64,000 nt of DNA from NCBI RefSeq assembly GCF_030272615.1, contig NC_081407.1, forward strand, positions 374,653,018-374,717,017. The letters are read 5' to 3'. Positions 43,001 through 58,000 of the stretch are shown here, in pieces. Made by a program: the position numbers and the translations under genes. This DNA is from Cryptomeria japonica (Eukaryota > Streptophyta > Pinopsida > Cupressales > Cupressaceae). Position 1 is the first letter of the stretch. Each line of letters begins with the position of its first letter. Under the pieces are notes generated by a model that had not been told where the DNA came from, ran no database searches, and saw only the letters and a list, made by a program, of their open reading frames with translations.

Positions 43001-46000
43001 ATAGCAAGAGGAATTGAGTGTGATCATTATGATGTGGAAAATCAAGTCCTTGCAATACGTATAGAAAGAGGCAAAAGAAGGAAGTGGGATAGAGACAGAG
43101 AATCAGATCCTGTCTCTGAATCAAAAAGGAAGGACTTATCTCACATTCAATGTTTTAGGTGTGATAAGTATGGTCACCATGCTCGAGAGTGCAAATTCAG
43201 GTCTACTCCTCTAGCTTCTTCTACGGAAGTTTTCATAGGGACACCTCAGAAGGAGCCAAGGTAAAATGTCAACTCGGAAGATTTCTTATTCTAAAGGAGG
43301 AAATGTCAATTCATCTTCAGAGGGAGCCTGACATTTCAGCTTCAGAGGGAGCCTAACATTTCAACTTCAGATTAAGCCTCATCTTTTGGTTAATGCATTC
43401 TTCTTTGTGAGAGAAGTTTGCGGTGAAAGCCCTCGTTCCACCCTCTGCGAGTAGGTATGGTGTATCTACCATCTACGAGCAGGCATGGTGGATGTCATGG
43501 AAGAAATTCCATGATGTAGCACTTGTGTTTATCCACCCTTTGCAAGTAGGTATGGTGGATCCACCCTCTGCGAGTAGGCATGGTGGATGTCATTCCATGA
43601 CTTAGCACTTGTGTTTGTTCGCCCTCTGGGAGAAGCTATGGTGAAGGTCATCATGTTTAATTGGTTTCCATCCATGGGAGTAGCCATGGTGGACCCACCC
43701 TCTACGAGTAGCCATGGTGGTTGTGTTCATTTGTAATTCCATTCATGGGAGTAGCCATGATGGACCCACCCTCTGGGAGTAGCCATGGTGGTTGTGTTCA
43801 TTTGCATTTTTCATGGGAGTAGCCATGATGGTTGTTACTATGTGACTCGGTTATCGAGAAGGAATCTTCCCTAGCTAAGAGGGAGTGTTGATGTGTAGCT
43901 AGGTCGGATCCTTCTAGGGCCGACCTAGTACACTTGATGGCTAAGTGGCCTTTGCCATTTTGATGGTTCAATTTGATATGTAAACATTGTTTAAGTCTGG
44001 CCCTAATCGGGCGTCACATGTAACTTGTAATTAAGCAAGACCTATATGTAACTTGTAATTGTATTGGACAAGACCTATATAAATGTAACTTGTAATTTAT
44101 AGGTCTGATCCTATTCTTGGCGCCAAAACAATAAGGCTGACCTAAGGTCTATTAGGAGGCATTGAGGCATATATATACAAGTTCATTTGTAATCATTCAA
44201 TACCAATTCACATACAGCGAACTATCTCTGTCTACTGATCAGCGATCTACCTTTGGCAAGCGAATTAGTGTTTCAGTCCAGCGAATTCATCCTGATTACT
44301 TTCTTGGCTGAGCGAACATCATACTTGGCTGGGCGAACATCATACCTGGCTGGCGAACTTCCTTGCAAGGCTGCCAAATCCATTCACAGCAACAGTGAAC
44401 TTCATCTAGGGCAGCGAATAATTCAAGGACATAGCCTTCAGCATATCGTATCGCCTACAGCAAGATAAGTTGCCCTAATGTGCGCCCTAATTTGAAGTAT
44501 GCTTCATGTGTGAAGCAAGATTGTAAATCTGCTACTGAGCTTAATTAATATAGTCAGAGATCTTTTGTTGTTGGGTTTTTCACCTCCAAGAGGGAGGTTT
44601 TCCCAGGGTACTGCTGTGTTATGTGTCTTGCATTTGTTATTTTCTGCTTTCTGTTATCAGTCTGATCCTAAAATCAACATTCTACACTGTGCCATGCAAT
44701 AAACAAAGTCAACTGCAAGAATCTTAGTCAACAAATCATGATAGGCAACTAAGGCTGCGAAGAACCTGTGGATAGATTCCAGGACATTTGAGGTAACGTC
44801 CAACTGGATCCCAAGGCACATACACACTTGTTTTCTTGTTTTAGGGGTTCTTTGTTATAACTACTTGTTTTGCCTATATGTAATGTAACTAGTATGAATG
44901 CAATCCTATATGCAAAATTTTTACTAAAAATTTTACCAGCAAAAGTAATATATTTAAATGCAGGAAAGAGGGGAGCAATCACTCAGCAAAATTTAATACC
45001 CTTTTATACTCTCTGCACATTGAGTGTCATGCCCCCCTAAGCTTGTGGAATTTGCAAAAGAGATTAGGCTCCTACTGGTTGTGAGGCGTTGGATTGTTAT
45101 GTCTGTTTCTGTATTGTCTTTGTTGATAACAAGAGAGGCTAATGGCATTAATATCAATGTTCTGTTGTCAGGGGTTTTGTGGTTTGCAAACGTTATCCCT
45201 GTTCTTGCAATCTAATTCTTCAAACATACAAAGAAGTTTATATTTCCATCCACAAACTGGCAAACTCGGGGGGGGATTTAGCTATAATAATATCCCTTGC
45301 CAAGAGCTCGTCATCATATGGTATGCAAGGTTTTATGGGCTGGTTGCAGAAAGGAGGTGGAAGGTCTACCAATTGACAGAATTCCGGTAACAGGGATAGA
45401 ACTGTCATATATTCATGCAGTTGTTGTGGTTGGATGATTTGTGACTTGACCTATTCTTCGTTTTGTCATTTAAGGTTGGCAAATGTTTCTTAAGATGTAG
45501 AGTTGTTCATAATATTCTTTGTACGTGGAGACTGATTCCAATAATGAGTATGGAGTGAATACTTGGGAAGAATTTCACAAAACGGACCAGATGTGTAACT
45601 CATTGAAGGCAAGGCCTATAGGATTATCATTCATAGGTTGACCAAAACTGTTGTCCAAAAGTTCTTCCAAGTATAATCTTCGGATGCTGTACATGCTTTT
45701 ACAGTATTAACTCATTCATTGCTAATATACATGACAAGCAACTTAATAATCTTGACTCTCTATAAATTTTCATACCACACCCCTATTCTGTTGTTTATAA
45801 CTAGGTAAGAAGGGTTCGGATTGCCTTAAGGCAACATCCGAACCCATATAGGACTGGGTCCTATCCTAAAAGGGTAACGTACCCCCAAGATAGGACCAGC
45901 CCCATACCTCCACGCCACATTAAAATATGTACCACGCCACAATAAATCAAATTGGTGCCAAAATGCATTAAGGCCGACTTGAAATTATATGGGTTAAAAG

Positions 46001-49000
46001 CTCATATAAATAAAGTTCAAATGCAAACTCAAATCACTCATTCAATTTCACATGCAATCAGCGAAATAGCTCTGCAATTAAAGGTGCGAAATATAGAAGA
46101 GGATTGTGCGAATTAGTTCAAGAAGATAGAAGGCATTTGGTATTCCTTGTGGCAGACTTGGTGTAATTAGAAGGGCAGATCTGATATGTTAAAAGGGAGC
46201 AGATCTGAAGAGTCAAGCTAAGTATTGTATTGATGCAATTAAGATTAAATACATAATCTGACCTATGGGTCTTTAGTGCTGGGTTTTTCCTCCTTGGAGG
46301 TTTTCCCAGAGTATTTGTGTTGGTCTCTTGCTCTCTTGTTTTCATTCTTGCATTTACTTGATTATGGTTTACTTAATGTTAGCAAATAATTAAATGCTAC
46401 AAATCTGATTACTAAACTAGGTCACAAATTTAACATGGTATCAGAGCTAAGGTGTTACTAACTTCAGATTTAGTAAATCATTTGTTGCATATAGTTGTTG
46501 TTTGTTTTCAGATTAAAATGTCAAGTTTGAGGGCTGAAGATAGACTTGATGGAGCCCTTGATTTTGCTGCTTGGAAAGTCCGTATTCTATTGATCCTTGA
46601 AGAGAATGATTTGCTAAAATTCGTAGAAGAAGAAAGGTTGTCCCCTCCTGAAGATGCTGAAGAACTGAAGCAGTTCAAGAAAGACTCCCTCAAGGCTAGG
46701 AAGATCATAATTGAATCTGTCAAGAATCATCGTCACTGTCATATCAAAATTTGCGTCTGCCAAGGAGATGATCAAACACTTGGAAGGGATGTATGAAGTC
46801 AACAACCTCAGCAGGGCTCTTGCTCTAAGGCAGCAGCTTCTTCACATGAAAATGAAAGAAGAAGACTCAATCATGGCCTACATCATGAAGATCAATGAAC
46901 TAAAGGACAAGCTAAGTACTCTTGATTGCCAAATTTCGGATAAAGATCTTGTCATGATTGCATTAAATGGTCTACCTGATGAATGGAAACCATTCATTCG
47001 TAGCATTGGTGGAAGAGCTGATCGTCCCAACTTTGAGAGTCTTCAATCTGATTGCATTGAAGAGGAATCTCGAATTGAGGTAAGAGGAAAACTCAAGAAC
47101 TCTCACAAAGATGATAATCATGCTCTCTTAGCTAAATCTAGGAAAGGTGGACATTGGAAGAAAGAAAAGAGAAGCAAAAGTTTTAGATCCTCCTCCTATG
47201 ATCCAAGGAAGAAGTCAAGAGATTCCTCCCACATTCGTTGCTTCAGATGTGATAAGTATGGTCACTATGCCAGAGATTGTCAGAATGATCCCAAGGAAAG
47301 GGAAGTCAATTTAAATGAAGTTGCTGAACAAAATGAGGACTATCTTCTTATCTCTGTTCTATCAAGCAATGTTCCTACGGACAGTGATACTTGGATAATT
47401 GACAGTGGTGCCTCCAGACACATCTCAGGTTTTCGTGAGCATCTTTCAGATCTGATAGAAAAGGATACCAACCTTCATGTGGTAATCGGTGATGATGCTC
47501 GATACTCAGTAAAAGGTTCTGGTACTACCTCTTTAAAACTAGATTCTGGTATTTCTTTACAACTCTGTGATATCCTTTTTGTACCTGGTATTAAAAGAAA
47601 TCTTATTTCCATTTCTGCCTTAGAAGATAAGGGTTTGCAAATAGCATTTTCTGAAGGGAAAGTACTTGCTTGGTCTAAGAAATCTAATTTCAAAACTGCT
47701 CGTGTTATTGGAAATAGATGTGATAGTTTATATAAGCTTGCAGCTAATCCAATTCAAGCTCTCATCCATGAGGCCCCTGAATCATGCGAGGTATGGCATA
47801 GAAGACTTGGACATCTACACTTTCAAACTCTTCCCACTCTCGGTAAAATGGTTAAAGGTATGCCTAAACTTAGTTTATCTCATGATGACGATTGTAAAGG
47901 TTGTGTGCAATGGGTAAGAATGTAAAGAACCCTTTTCATAAAAGTGATAGTAGGGCTAAAGAAAAGTTAGAGCTCATTCATTCAGACTTATGTGGTCCCA
48001 TGTCTGTAGCATCTCCTAGCGGCTTCCTTTATTATGTTATCTTCATAGATGATTTCTCTAGGAAAACGTGGATTTACTTTCTTAAATCTAATGAGTCTGA
48101 AGAAGTCCTAAACAGATTTAAAGAATTCAAAGCCTTGGTTGAAAACACTACTAGAAATCGAATTAAATGTTTAAGGTCTGACAATGGAGGTGAGTACACC
48201 TCAGGTAGTTTTTATGATTTCTGTATTAAGGCAGGAATTAAGAGGGAGTTATGTGTTCCCTACAATCCTCAGCAAAATGGAGTTGCTGAAAGAAAGAACA
48301 AGACCATTGTTGAAGCTGCAAGAGCCATGATTCATGATCAAGACCAACAACCCTTTCTATGGGCGCAGGCATCCAAAACAACAATTTACATTTAGAATAG
48401 ATGTCCTCATCGTGCTCTAAAGAATGTAACCCCTGAAGAAGCCTTTATAGGAATCAAACCTGACATCAGCCACCTAAGGATATTCAGGAGCATTGTGTAT
48501 GTTCATGTGCCTAAAGAAAAACGAACCAAGTTGGATCCCTCTGGAAAGAAAGGCATCTTAGTGGGATACAGTGAATCTTCCAAAGCCTTCAGGATCTACA
48601 TTTCAGATCAAAGGTATGTTGAGGTAAGTAGAGATGTAACTTTTGAAGAAGATATTGCTTTCAAAAGATCTAAAGGTTCGTTATCTGATAATAATGATAT
48701 GGTGATTGAAAATCAAGATTCAAAAGTTGATGCTAACCCTAAGATACAGAAGGAGTCCACTGACTTCCAGGATCAGGAAGTTCAGGATGACCCAGCAGAA
48801 CCCGTGGACCCCACAGATATACCTAAGGATATTGTGGTCTGCAAGAAGAGGCCACTTTGGGTTAGAAACACTATTCAAGATGCTGAAGGATTTGCTGCTC
48901 CCAGAGGAACCTTTAGAGATAGCAAGAGACTCCAAAATCACGCCAACTACATTTCTGTGATGTGTAATATCATTGAGTCTGAACCTCACAATGTCGAAGA

Positions 49001-52000
49001 AGCTATGTCCCGTCATGCTTGGAAATCAGCCATGGATGAAGAGTATGGGTCTATCATCAAGAATGATGTCTGGGACATTGTACCCAGACCCAAAGGTAAG
49101 TCTGTTGTTTCTTCTAAATGGTTGTTTAAAATTAAGCATAATGTTGATGGTAGTATTGAAAAATATAAAGCTAGATTTGTAGCATGTGGTTTTTCTCAAA
49201 AGGAAGGAATAGATTATGAGGAAACTTTTGCTCCTGTTGCTAGATATACCTCTATTAGATCTATAATAGCTATTGCTGCAGCCAAAGGTTGGGAGCTGCA
49301 TCAAATGGACGTTAAGACAGCCTTCCTCAATGGTGTCATTGAGGAAGAAGTCTATATTGAGCAACCAGAAGGTTATGTAATCCATAAAAGAGATACTCAT
49401 GTTTGCAGGTTGAAGAAAGCCTTATATGGGCTCAAACAGGCCCCTCGTGCTTGGTATGAAAGAATTGATAAGTAGTTACTAAGCTTAGGATTTCGTAAGA
49501 ATGATGTTGATGCTAACATTTACTTGAAGATATATAATGATGATATGCTCATTCTGGTTTTGTATGTGGATGATTTATTTCTCACTGGTGAAAATAAATT
49601 AATTATAAGATGTAAGAAAGAATTAGCCTCAGAATTTGAAATGAAGGATTTAGGTCTAATGCATTACTTCCTAGGGTTAGAAGTATGGCAAAAGCCAAAT
49701 GAAATTTTTCTAAGTCAAGGAAAGTACACTATTGATATTCTAAAAAGATTTAGAATGATGAACTGTAAACCCATGTCTACTCCTATGGAATCTAACTTAA
49801 AGAAATTAAGTGTTTCTGCAGCTAACTCTGATTTTGCAAACCCATCTGAGTACAAGCAGTTGATTGGATCCTTGATGTATCTAGTCAATACTAGACCAGA
49901 CATCTGTTATGCTGTGAATGCCCTCGGTCAGTTCATGTGCTTGCCTAAACTTGTTCACCTGGTTGCTGCCAAACACATTCTAAGATACCTGCGTGGCACT
50001 ATTGTTTATGGGCTGAAGTATTCACTTAATACCTCAATCTTCTTGGAAGGCTATTCAGATTCAAATTGAGATTGGGCAGGAGGTGTCAAGGACCGAAAAA
50101 GTACTTCGGGTATCTGTTTCAATTTGGGCTCTGCAGTAATCTCTTGGGCATGTAGGAAGCAATCTTCGATAGCATTAAGCACTGCAGAAGCTGAGTACAT
50201 TGCAGCATCTGTTGCATCTAGGGAAGCAGTGTGGCTTCGCAAACTTCTGGTTGGATTATTTGGTCAATCTAGTGGTCTTACCACCATTCATTGTGATAAT
50301 CAAAGCTGTATAAAGATGTCAGTAAATCCTGTGTTCCATGACCGGTCCAAACATGTGGAAACGCACTATCACTTCATTCGAGATATGGTGCAAAGAGGCA
50401 CCATTCAGCTAAAGTATATTAGCACAGATGAACAGGTTGCAGATATTCTTACCAAACCCTTATCCAAAGTGAAGTTCGAATACTTCAGAGACAGACTTGG
50501 TATTGTGGAAAATGAAACCTTGGTTGAGAGGGAGTTCTAATCTCAGTGACTCTATCTGCAACGTTTTAATCATTCTTGTTTGTGTGCAAGAATGAAAAGT
50601 ATCCAATCTATGCTTGTGTGTTAGATGGAAAATTGTAATTATGTAAAGACCCACTTGTGTATTACACTTTCTATGCTTGTGTGCTAGAACCATCCTATGC
50701 TTGTGTGCTAGGTGGAAGATGTAATTCTATGCTTGTGTGCTAGATCCATTCTATGCTTGTGTGCTAGATGGAACTCTAAAGGTTCAGATTATGTATTCTC
50801 TTCTTCCCTAGTTAAGAGGGAGTGTTGTTTATAACTACGTAAGAAGGGTTTGGATTGTCTTAAGGCAACATCCGAACCCATATAGGACTGGGTCCTATCC
50901 TAAAAGGGTAACGTGCCCCCAAGATAGGACCAGCCCCATACCTCCACGCCACATTAAAATATGTACCACGCCACAATAAATCAAATTGGCGCCAAAATGC
51001 ATTAAGGCCAACTTGAAATTATATGGGTTAAAAGCTCATATAAATAAAGTTCAAATGCAAACTCAAATCACTCATTCAATTTCACATGCAATCAGCGAAA
51101 TAGCTCTGCAATTAAAGGTGCGAAATATAGAAGAGGATTGTGCGAATTAGTTCAAGAAGATAGAAGGCATTTGGTATTCCTTGTGGCAGACTTGGTGTAA
51201 TTAGAAGGGCAGATCTGATATGTTAAAAGGGAGCAGATCTGAAGAGTCAAGCTAAGTATTGTATTCATGCAATTAAGATTAAATACATAATCTGACCTGT
51301 GGGTCTTTAGTGCTGGGTTTTTCCTCCTTCAAGGTTTTCCCAGGGTATTTGTGTTGGTCTCTTGCTCTCTTGTTTTCATTCTTGCATTTACTTGATTATG
51401 GTTTACTTAATGTTAGCAAATAATTAAATGCTACAAATCTGATTACTGAACTAGGTCACAAATTTAACATATTCTAGGGTATATATTCTCTCCATTCACA
51501 GTATTTTGGGGGAAAACCTCCAATAGCCTCTGAAACTCAAAATAGATGCACCATAAAGATCTTTACTATGAGCTAGGGTTAATTGGTTTGATCCAACAGA
51601 ACCATTAAGGGAAGCGCTAACAAAATAAGATAGATTGAGACTGCCGCGATATCCATCCAACATAAAGGCCACGTAATATCCATCCAACATAAAGGCCGCA
51701 TCACAAATGAAATTTCCTATCAAAAAAATGCATAGATAAATAGATGATCACAAGAAAATACCTGTAAATAAGACCCTGTTTATAAAGCCGAACAAAAGCC
51801 TCTGTTACTGCATTTGATCTTTTCTCATCCATGGTGAAACACTGTATAAAAGCATGAATAAGAAATTGTTATAGCATCTGCAGAGTATCATTTGGCGAAA
51901 TGTGACAAAATACTTCTTTGTGATTGAAATCCAGGGTGCAACATAGAGGTGCTCAACAATCTACAGAAAAGCATAATTTCTGACCTCCCGTGACCAATCA

Positions 52001-55000
52001 AGTGTGGCTCCAAGACGACGCTCTTGATTCAAAATTGTTCCTCCATATTCTTCTTTCCACTTCCAGACCTACAAATAGATCATAGAATTAGTTGCAAAAA
52101 ACTCAAATAGGCTGCGATAAAAAAAAAGGTGTCCATCTAAGAACAACTCTCAAAACATGTTTTGAAGGTTTACCAGACTTAGCAGCTACCTATTTACTGG
52201 TCCTGTATGATCAATCACTAAATCCACTAAAATGTAATAATTATTCTCACCTCTGCCACAAATTTCTCACGTCCAAGATCATGCCTTGTTAGCCCTCTAT
52301 CACGCATTATCTTCTTTTCCACCACCACCTATAAAGTGCAAAACACATTAGCTTTCAACATTCACAAGGCTACTGTCTATTAAAACATGTCCATGAATAT
52401 CAGAACAAACTGACAACAGGAAATATAATGTGCAGTGCCAAAGCAATAAACATTTAAACCTGTGTTGCTATTCCAGCATGGTCCATCCCAGGCACCCAAA
52501 GAGTATTATAACCACTCATCCTTCGCCACCTAATGATGGTATCCTGGAAGCAAAGAGAGCTGCTATGATAAAATAGTACAAAGAAAACAAATTGATATCC
52601 AAAGGAAAAAGCAAGAAACATAATCAGAATCCAATAAAAACAAAGTATAGTTACAGTTGTACCTCAATAGCAGACATAAGACCATGTCCTATGTGTAGAG
52701 CACCTGTAACATTTGGTGGAGGCAACACCTGGAATAAATAACCAAAAATTTAATAAAAGCAAATGTCTTTGAATGTCCAAAGAAGAGTACAGGATTATAT
52801 TTATACAGAAACGTGCATGTAATGAAACAACAAACATTAGATGTTTCTCCTCTTTTATTTATCTTAAATTTTTCAATCAAGGCATTACAACTTAAGATAT
52901 AAGGTATATCTCATTCTCAAACAAAACTTAATAAATGCAGATGTCTTTGAATGTCCAAAGCAGAGTACAAGATTCTATCTGTACAAAAATGTGCCTGTAA
53001 TGAAACAGTAAACATTAGATGTTTCTCCACTTTACTATTTTAAATTTTTCATTCAAGACGTTACAACTTAAGATTAGGTATATCACATTCTCACACAATT
53101 TCAGATCTATCAAAATCTCAAATTTAAGACTCATAATCATTAATAACAGGTTTTTCCTTAAATTCCACAATTTTTTTATGACAGAACAAAAACAATTTAT
53201 ACTAAGCAATATCTTCATCAAAAATACTTTTCTTTTTCCTTTTAGTACCTTCATTTTCATTACAAAGATCCTCATCTAAAATCTCTTTAGGAATCTTTTT
53301 AAATTCATAGATACTAGAGAATCTGGAAGTCCTTTTGAAATCATTAAAAAAAATCGCTCAAAGCAAAGCCCATTCCGTAGGGAAGAACACTAAGAAGCAA
53401 TCCACATTTCATACCTGTGGTTTGAAGGGAAATATTCATCAAATAATTACTGAATATCTTTCTATTAAGAGACACTAGGGCAGTGGTTTCAAAACATATT
53501 CCAATGAATCTTTCCAATAGATATTGTCATTCACATATGATGGATCCCATAAATATTTCCTTTCACTGATGCTAATGCTTGTTACTTTGAGTCCAATGGA
53601 CCTCATTTGGTCATTTTACGAGTTTAATATAATTTCATTTCACCTCCATTCCCTGCGTTCCCTAAGTCATTACAAAATTCACTGAGTATCTTGCTTAAAC
53701 CTTTGTGCTCCAAGTTTTGCAAAGATTTAATAAATTTTAGATACCACAGTGACTTGCCTGTTCTTTGCTTGTGAACATTTATGAACCACGTATAGGACAC
53801 CATCTTTCCATGAAAGTTTCGAAATTTGTAAACCTGCCAAAAATCTCAACTTTGTTGTTGATCCATTTGTCATTCTTCTGTAACAAACCAAAGCCCATAC
53901 AAATAGGATCTCAAATCCTCTCTACTGCACAAGATGGTGAATCAGTGGGGTTTTACCGTTTGCTTCCCCAAAACTGATCAAAGAATGTCTCATGCAAGAA
54001 ATAATGTGGAGCTTGAAGGGTACACCGCAGCAAGTTCAGACCTTTCAAGACATGAATGGAATACAGATACACCACTTCCAAGTCAAAAATGAACTCCCCT
54101 GTAATGTACTTTTCCAGCCAAACACATGGCCTAAAACAACTTCCCACTATTTCATTTAATATTTAATATACACTCTATTCATAATGCTCATGCTCTAGAA
54201 AATGACATGGTTTTCCATATTCATTATCGTCATATTTTTCTACATTTCTTATGTGGTTTTCTTGAGTATGTCCCCTAAAAGTGTAACTATAACTAATGGT
54301 GACAAAACCCACCAGCACACTTACTAGTGCATGTAATATGATCAAACAGCCATCTTAGACAAAAATCTTCAAAACACGTGCTCTAGCTTTAAAAGTCATT
54401 CCCAATCATACATGTGCTGTCTGAAGCATTGTATGCTTCCATCCTCACCTATTTGAGGAAAGATAAGTGTGTCCATTGTTATGGGAAATCCAAATGTCAA
54501 GTATCAGTTCAAACATTAAACTAACATCTCAATCACTTAAGTGATTCTGACTTCTTGAACTTCAAGGAAATTTAAATTGGCATGCATCGGTTGATATATA
54601 AGCATCACTCCAGAGAATTGCTGACTATGCTAAACTGAAACACAGCATTGATATTCTCCATCTAGATTGGCCGATTTATTAGTTATGAGTTTCAAAACTG
54701 TTCTTTTGGCATTTCCATTATAACTAACAAGATGCAAAAGTGAACTAACCTGAGAAAGTAATATAGGTTGATTGTAGATCATATAAAATTGAAAATCCAG
54801 AAGTATTGTTCCATGTGAGCAATTTGAATTATATGGATTGATGTGTACCCAAAACTATTCTCCATTATGTTTATGAACAAAACAGAACTGCTCCTATTGA
54901 TACAATAATGAATTTTTTATCAAAATCTGGAATATATGTTTAGTACCCATGTTCTTGACTTCATCAGAATCATGAAACACAACATATAACAAGTATCTGC

Positions 55001-58000
55001 TGATGATCTCAGGTCTTTCATCATATAAGCAACCTAAAATAAAATATGTTGTACCTAAAAGCAATATCCAAAAACAATATGTAGCTGTGTAAGTGTTTAT
55101 GATAGGCCAATATCACCAATGGAAATTAAGGAGTTACAGCCAAGATAGTTTATTAAGCAAAAATAGTAATATTAGATTATTATGTATGTTCAATCATTAG
55201 AAACCTTAAAGACCGACTCTTTCTCAAAAAGGCACTATAATGTCTTGAAACCCAGGCTGCTCAGCTCTGATATTTCATCAACTCTACTATTCAAATTTAA
55301 AACCTTCTCCCATGATAATAGTTATCTTAATCTTTCCTAAACCAGAAAGAGAAGATCACATACAATTACAAATGGACGCTTTTTGCTGTTTGCATCAGCC
55401 ACAAAAAAAGGAGACTTCTCCCACCATTGATACCATCTGAGAAAGAAAAGTTTAAATTAGCTTAAAAAAAATGGTTTTGAATCAAGATAAAACATATTAT
55501 AATCCTTGCAGACTTCAACAAAACATACTAATCAGTACCATCTACAACCTTCTAACACCTTAAGAATCATAAAAAACATTACTTACGCAGTTTCCACAGT
55601 ACTTGGATTATATGCTTTGGCCATTTCTGGAGCAAGCCTTTTCTTCTCACCAAGAGGAGTTGGAGGATCTGGATATTCCTCTTGATTTTCATCTGACACA
55701 GACTTCTTTGCTGCTTTTTGCTCAGCTTTCTTGGATGGCTGTGATCCCTTTTCAGCCTGTTTACAAACTTGAGAATATGAGAACAAGAAAAATAACTGCC
55801 CACTTCTAACCTAACAATATAAATTGGAAACATTAAACAATGTACTTCTTGGTAGCACATATTAAAACACATAAAAGTCCCTATTAAACTTAAAGATTTC
55901 ACCATCACCATTGCAGAAAGATGTAAAGTATAAATAGCCCAACCTGAGCTTTCGCAGCTTCAGCTTTCTGTGCTGCTTTAAGTTTCTTCAACTCCTTTTC
56001 CCTTGCCTGAATAGTTTTCAAACTTATGAACATCAGTGACACATACATTGACAACTCTCACATTGATTAATACACCACAGCCATGACGAATCCAAGCTCC
56101 AAAGAATCTTCCTATTTATAGAACATGCTAGTCTCGAAAATAGTAACAGATTATGGACAGATATACAACTTTTCATGCAGGAAACTTCAATATCAATTAA
56201 TAAATGAAGAAATAAGCAAACAATAATGGCTCTGGGGAAAAAAAGTCTAAGATTTGACTGGGGAAATATACACACACTAAACTGTTCACTACTGTCAGCT
56301 AAATTTTTCCTTTAGTTGAACAAATAGATAAAATGGTATCAACCCTCATTCCATTGTAACACACAAGAGAAGTGCACTATAAGCTTAGAAACTGTTTCCA
56401 ATAGGTATCTATTCATACAAAATTCAAACGCGACTTGCACCCAACTTGTCCATTTATAGACAATTTTATACTGCCACTTTAACATGCAGAGTACACCCAA
56501 GTCACGACAATAATGGCTCTGGGGGAAAAAAGTCTAAGATTTGACTGGGGAAATATACACATACTAAACTGATCACCACTGTCAGCTAAATTTTTCCTTT
56601 AGTTGAACAAATAGATAAAATGTTATCAACCCTCATTCCATTGTAACACACAAGAGAAGTGCACTATAAGTTTAGAAACTGTTTTCAATAGGTATCTATT
56701 CATACAAAATTCAAACACGACTTGCACCCAACTTGTCCATTTATAGACAATTTTATACTGCCACTTTAACATGCAGAGTACACCCAAGTCACGGGCTGAC
56801 TGCATGGGAATTGCCTTGACCTCTACTACCCACAAACACCACCTGCCTACTACGACAATCTAAATCCCTGATTTAGTCAACATATAATATGCTTTATTTC
56901 CTGATTTCCTCAACAAAACCTATACCAGAAAGCATATTAAAAAGATAAACACATGCAATAAGGTTCCACTCAAAAACTTTGAAACTATTTAATTTGTCAA
57001 CCACATTCCACTCGAACAACAGAAACAATGAAATTTAATAGATTGATCTCAATCATGTAAATTAGACAGAATGGTCAGAAGGACAACAGAGCTTACAGCT
57101 GTCTGTGCTATAGCAGCAAAAATCTTTTGAATAAAAAAACAGCAGACCAAAAGCTGTCTGTACAATAGCAGCAAAAATCTTTTGGAGAAAACAACAGCAG
57201 ACCAAAAGATCAAGATTTTTTCAAAAAATCAGGATTTAATTGAGAAAATCAGATGTTCAAAAAATGTAGAAATATGTTAAAAAAATACAGAAGACAAAAA
57301 CTATTGCTTTTTTAAATTTGAGGGCATTTTATTAGCAACGAAATATTGAGAGCAAATAAAATTGAGAGCACGGCTTAGGGAATGGCAACCCCTAGCGGCT
57401 TTGAGAAGCAGCACTACTAGCATACTCTTTGTCACAATACAGGACAAGGTTGAGGGGTCCAGCCCCCACCACCAAGCCCAAATTAAAGCCTTCAAAATCA
57501 CACAGACCTTTATAGCACATGCCATTTTTTACAATTTTATCACTTTTAACAAAGCTACAAGATTCCTCAAAACCTTTCAAAAATTGCTTTATTTTCACGC
57601 TTTTAGAATTGAGTGTTTTCAATTTTTTATCATTTTTCTGATTAATAGTTATATAATATTAATACAATAAAATGGAATAAATGTAAATTAAGAACATTAA
57701 AATAAGACTGATAAAAATTTATAATTTATTATCATATAAAGAAAAACTGAATATGAGGACCCTCTTCTATTTGATAGTGGGATAATTTTGCTCGGCAGGT
57801 GATAATGATTATTCAAATGGATATAAGGGGGTATTCACCCATTAAGGAGAAGGAACGGCGATGGAAGATGTCATAATAATAATGAATGGCAAGTGCAAAG
57901 TGATTATACTTTAGCATTATCCAAGTGACATATTTTGTCAGGATGCTTCAAGAGGGCTCAGTGTTACTTGTCAAGGTGTTAATTGTTTGCATAGATTGTG

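Larger units (their letters stand above)
41599..44679 (+). mobile_element. Pol-less Copia-type LTR element (gag only)
   Basis: Right LTR 43886-44679 starts TGTTGATG directly after a polypurine tract (CTAAGAGGGAG) and ends AATCAACA. The left LTR (41599-42334) matches it but lacks its first about 93 bp. A primer site (TGTATCAGAGCA) follows the left LTR. The only domain is gag (about 42.4-43.3 kb, UBN2-type, with [14 protein letters not shown] knuckle), which looks whole. In place of pol there is a repeat-rich spacer. LTRs differ by small indels and scattered substitutions, so it is moderately young. A non-autonomous element. Confidence 0.85.
45789..51469 (+). mobile_element. Ty1/Copia LTR retrotransposon, broken
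   Basis: 5681 bp flanked by a perfect 5-bp duplication TATTC (45784-45788, 51470-51474). Two 647-bp LTRs, primer site TGGTATCAGAGC directly after the left LTR, polypurine tract AAGAGGGAG before the right. Parts in Copia order (rounded): gag 46.5-47.3 kb with [14 protein letters not shown]; protease about 47.4 kb ([11 protein letters not shown]); integrase 47.8-48.5 kb ([19 protein letters not shown]); RT 48.9-49.9 kb (LYVDDLFL); RNase H 50.1-50.5 kb ([10 protein letters not shown]). The coding region is interrupted about four or five times, so it is not intact. About a dozen LTR differences by eye (roughly 2%) suggest an age of several million years at slow plant rates. Confidence 0.95.

Noticed and set aside
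42749-43124. Minus-strand frames opposite gag
   Set aside because: Shadows of the gag frame of the pol-less Copia-type element.
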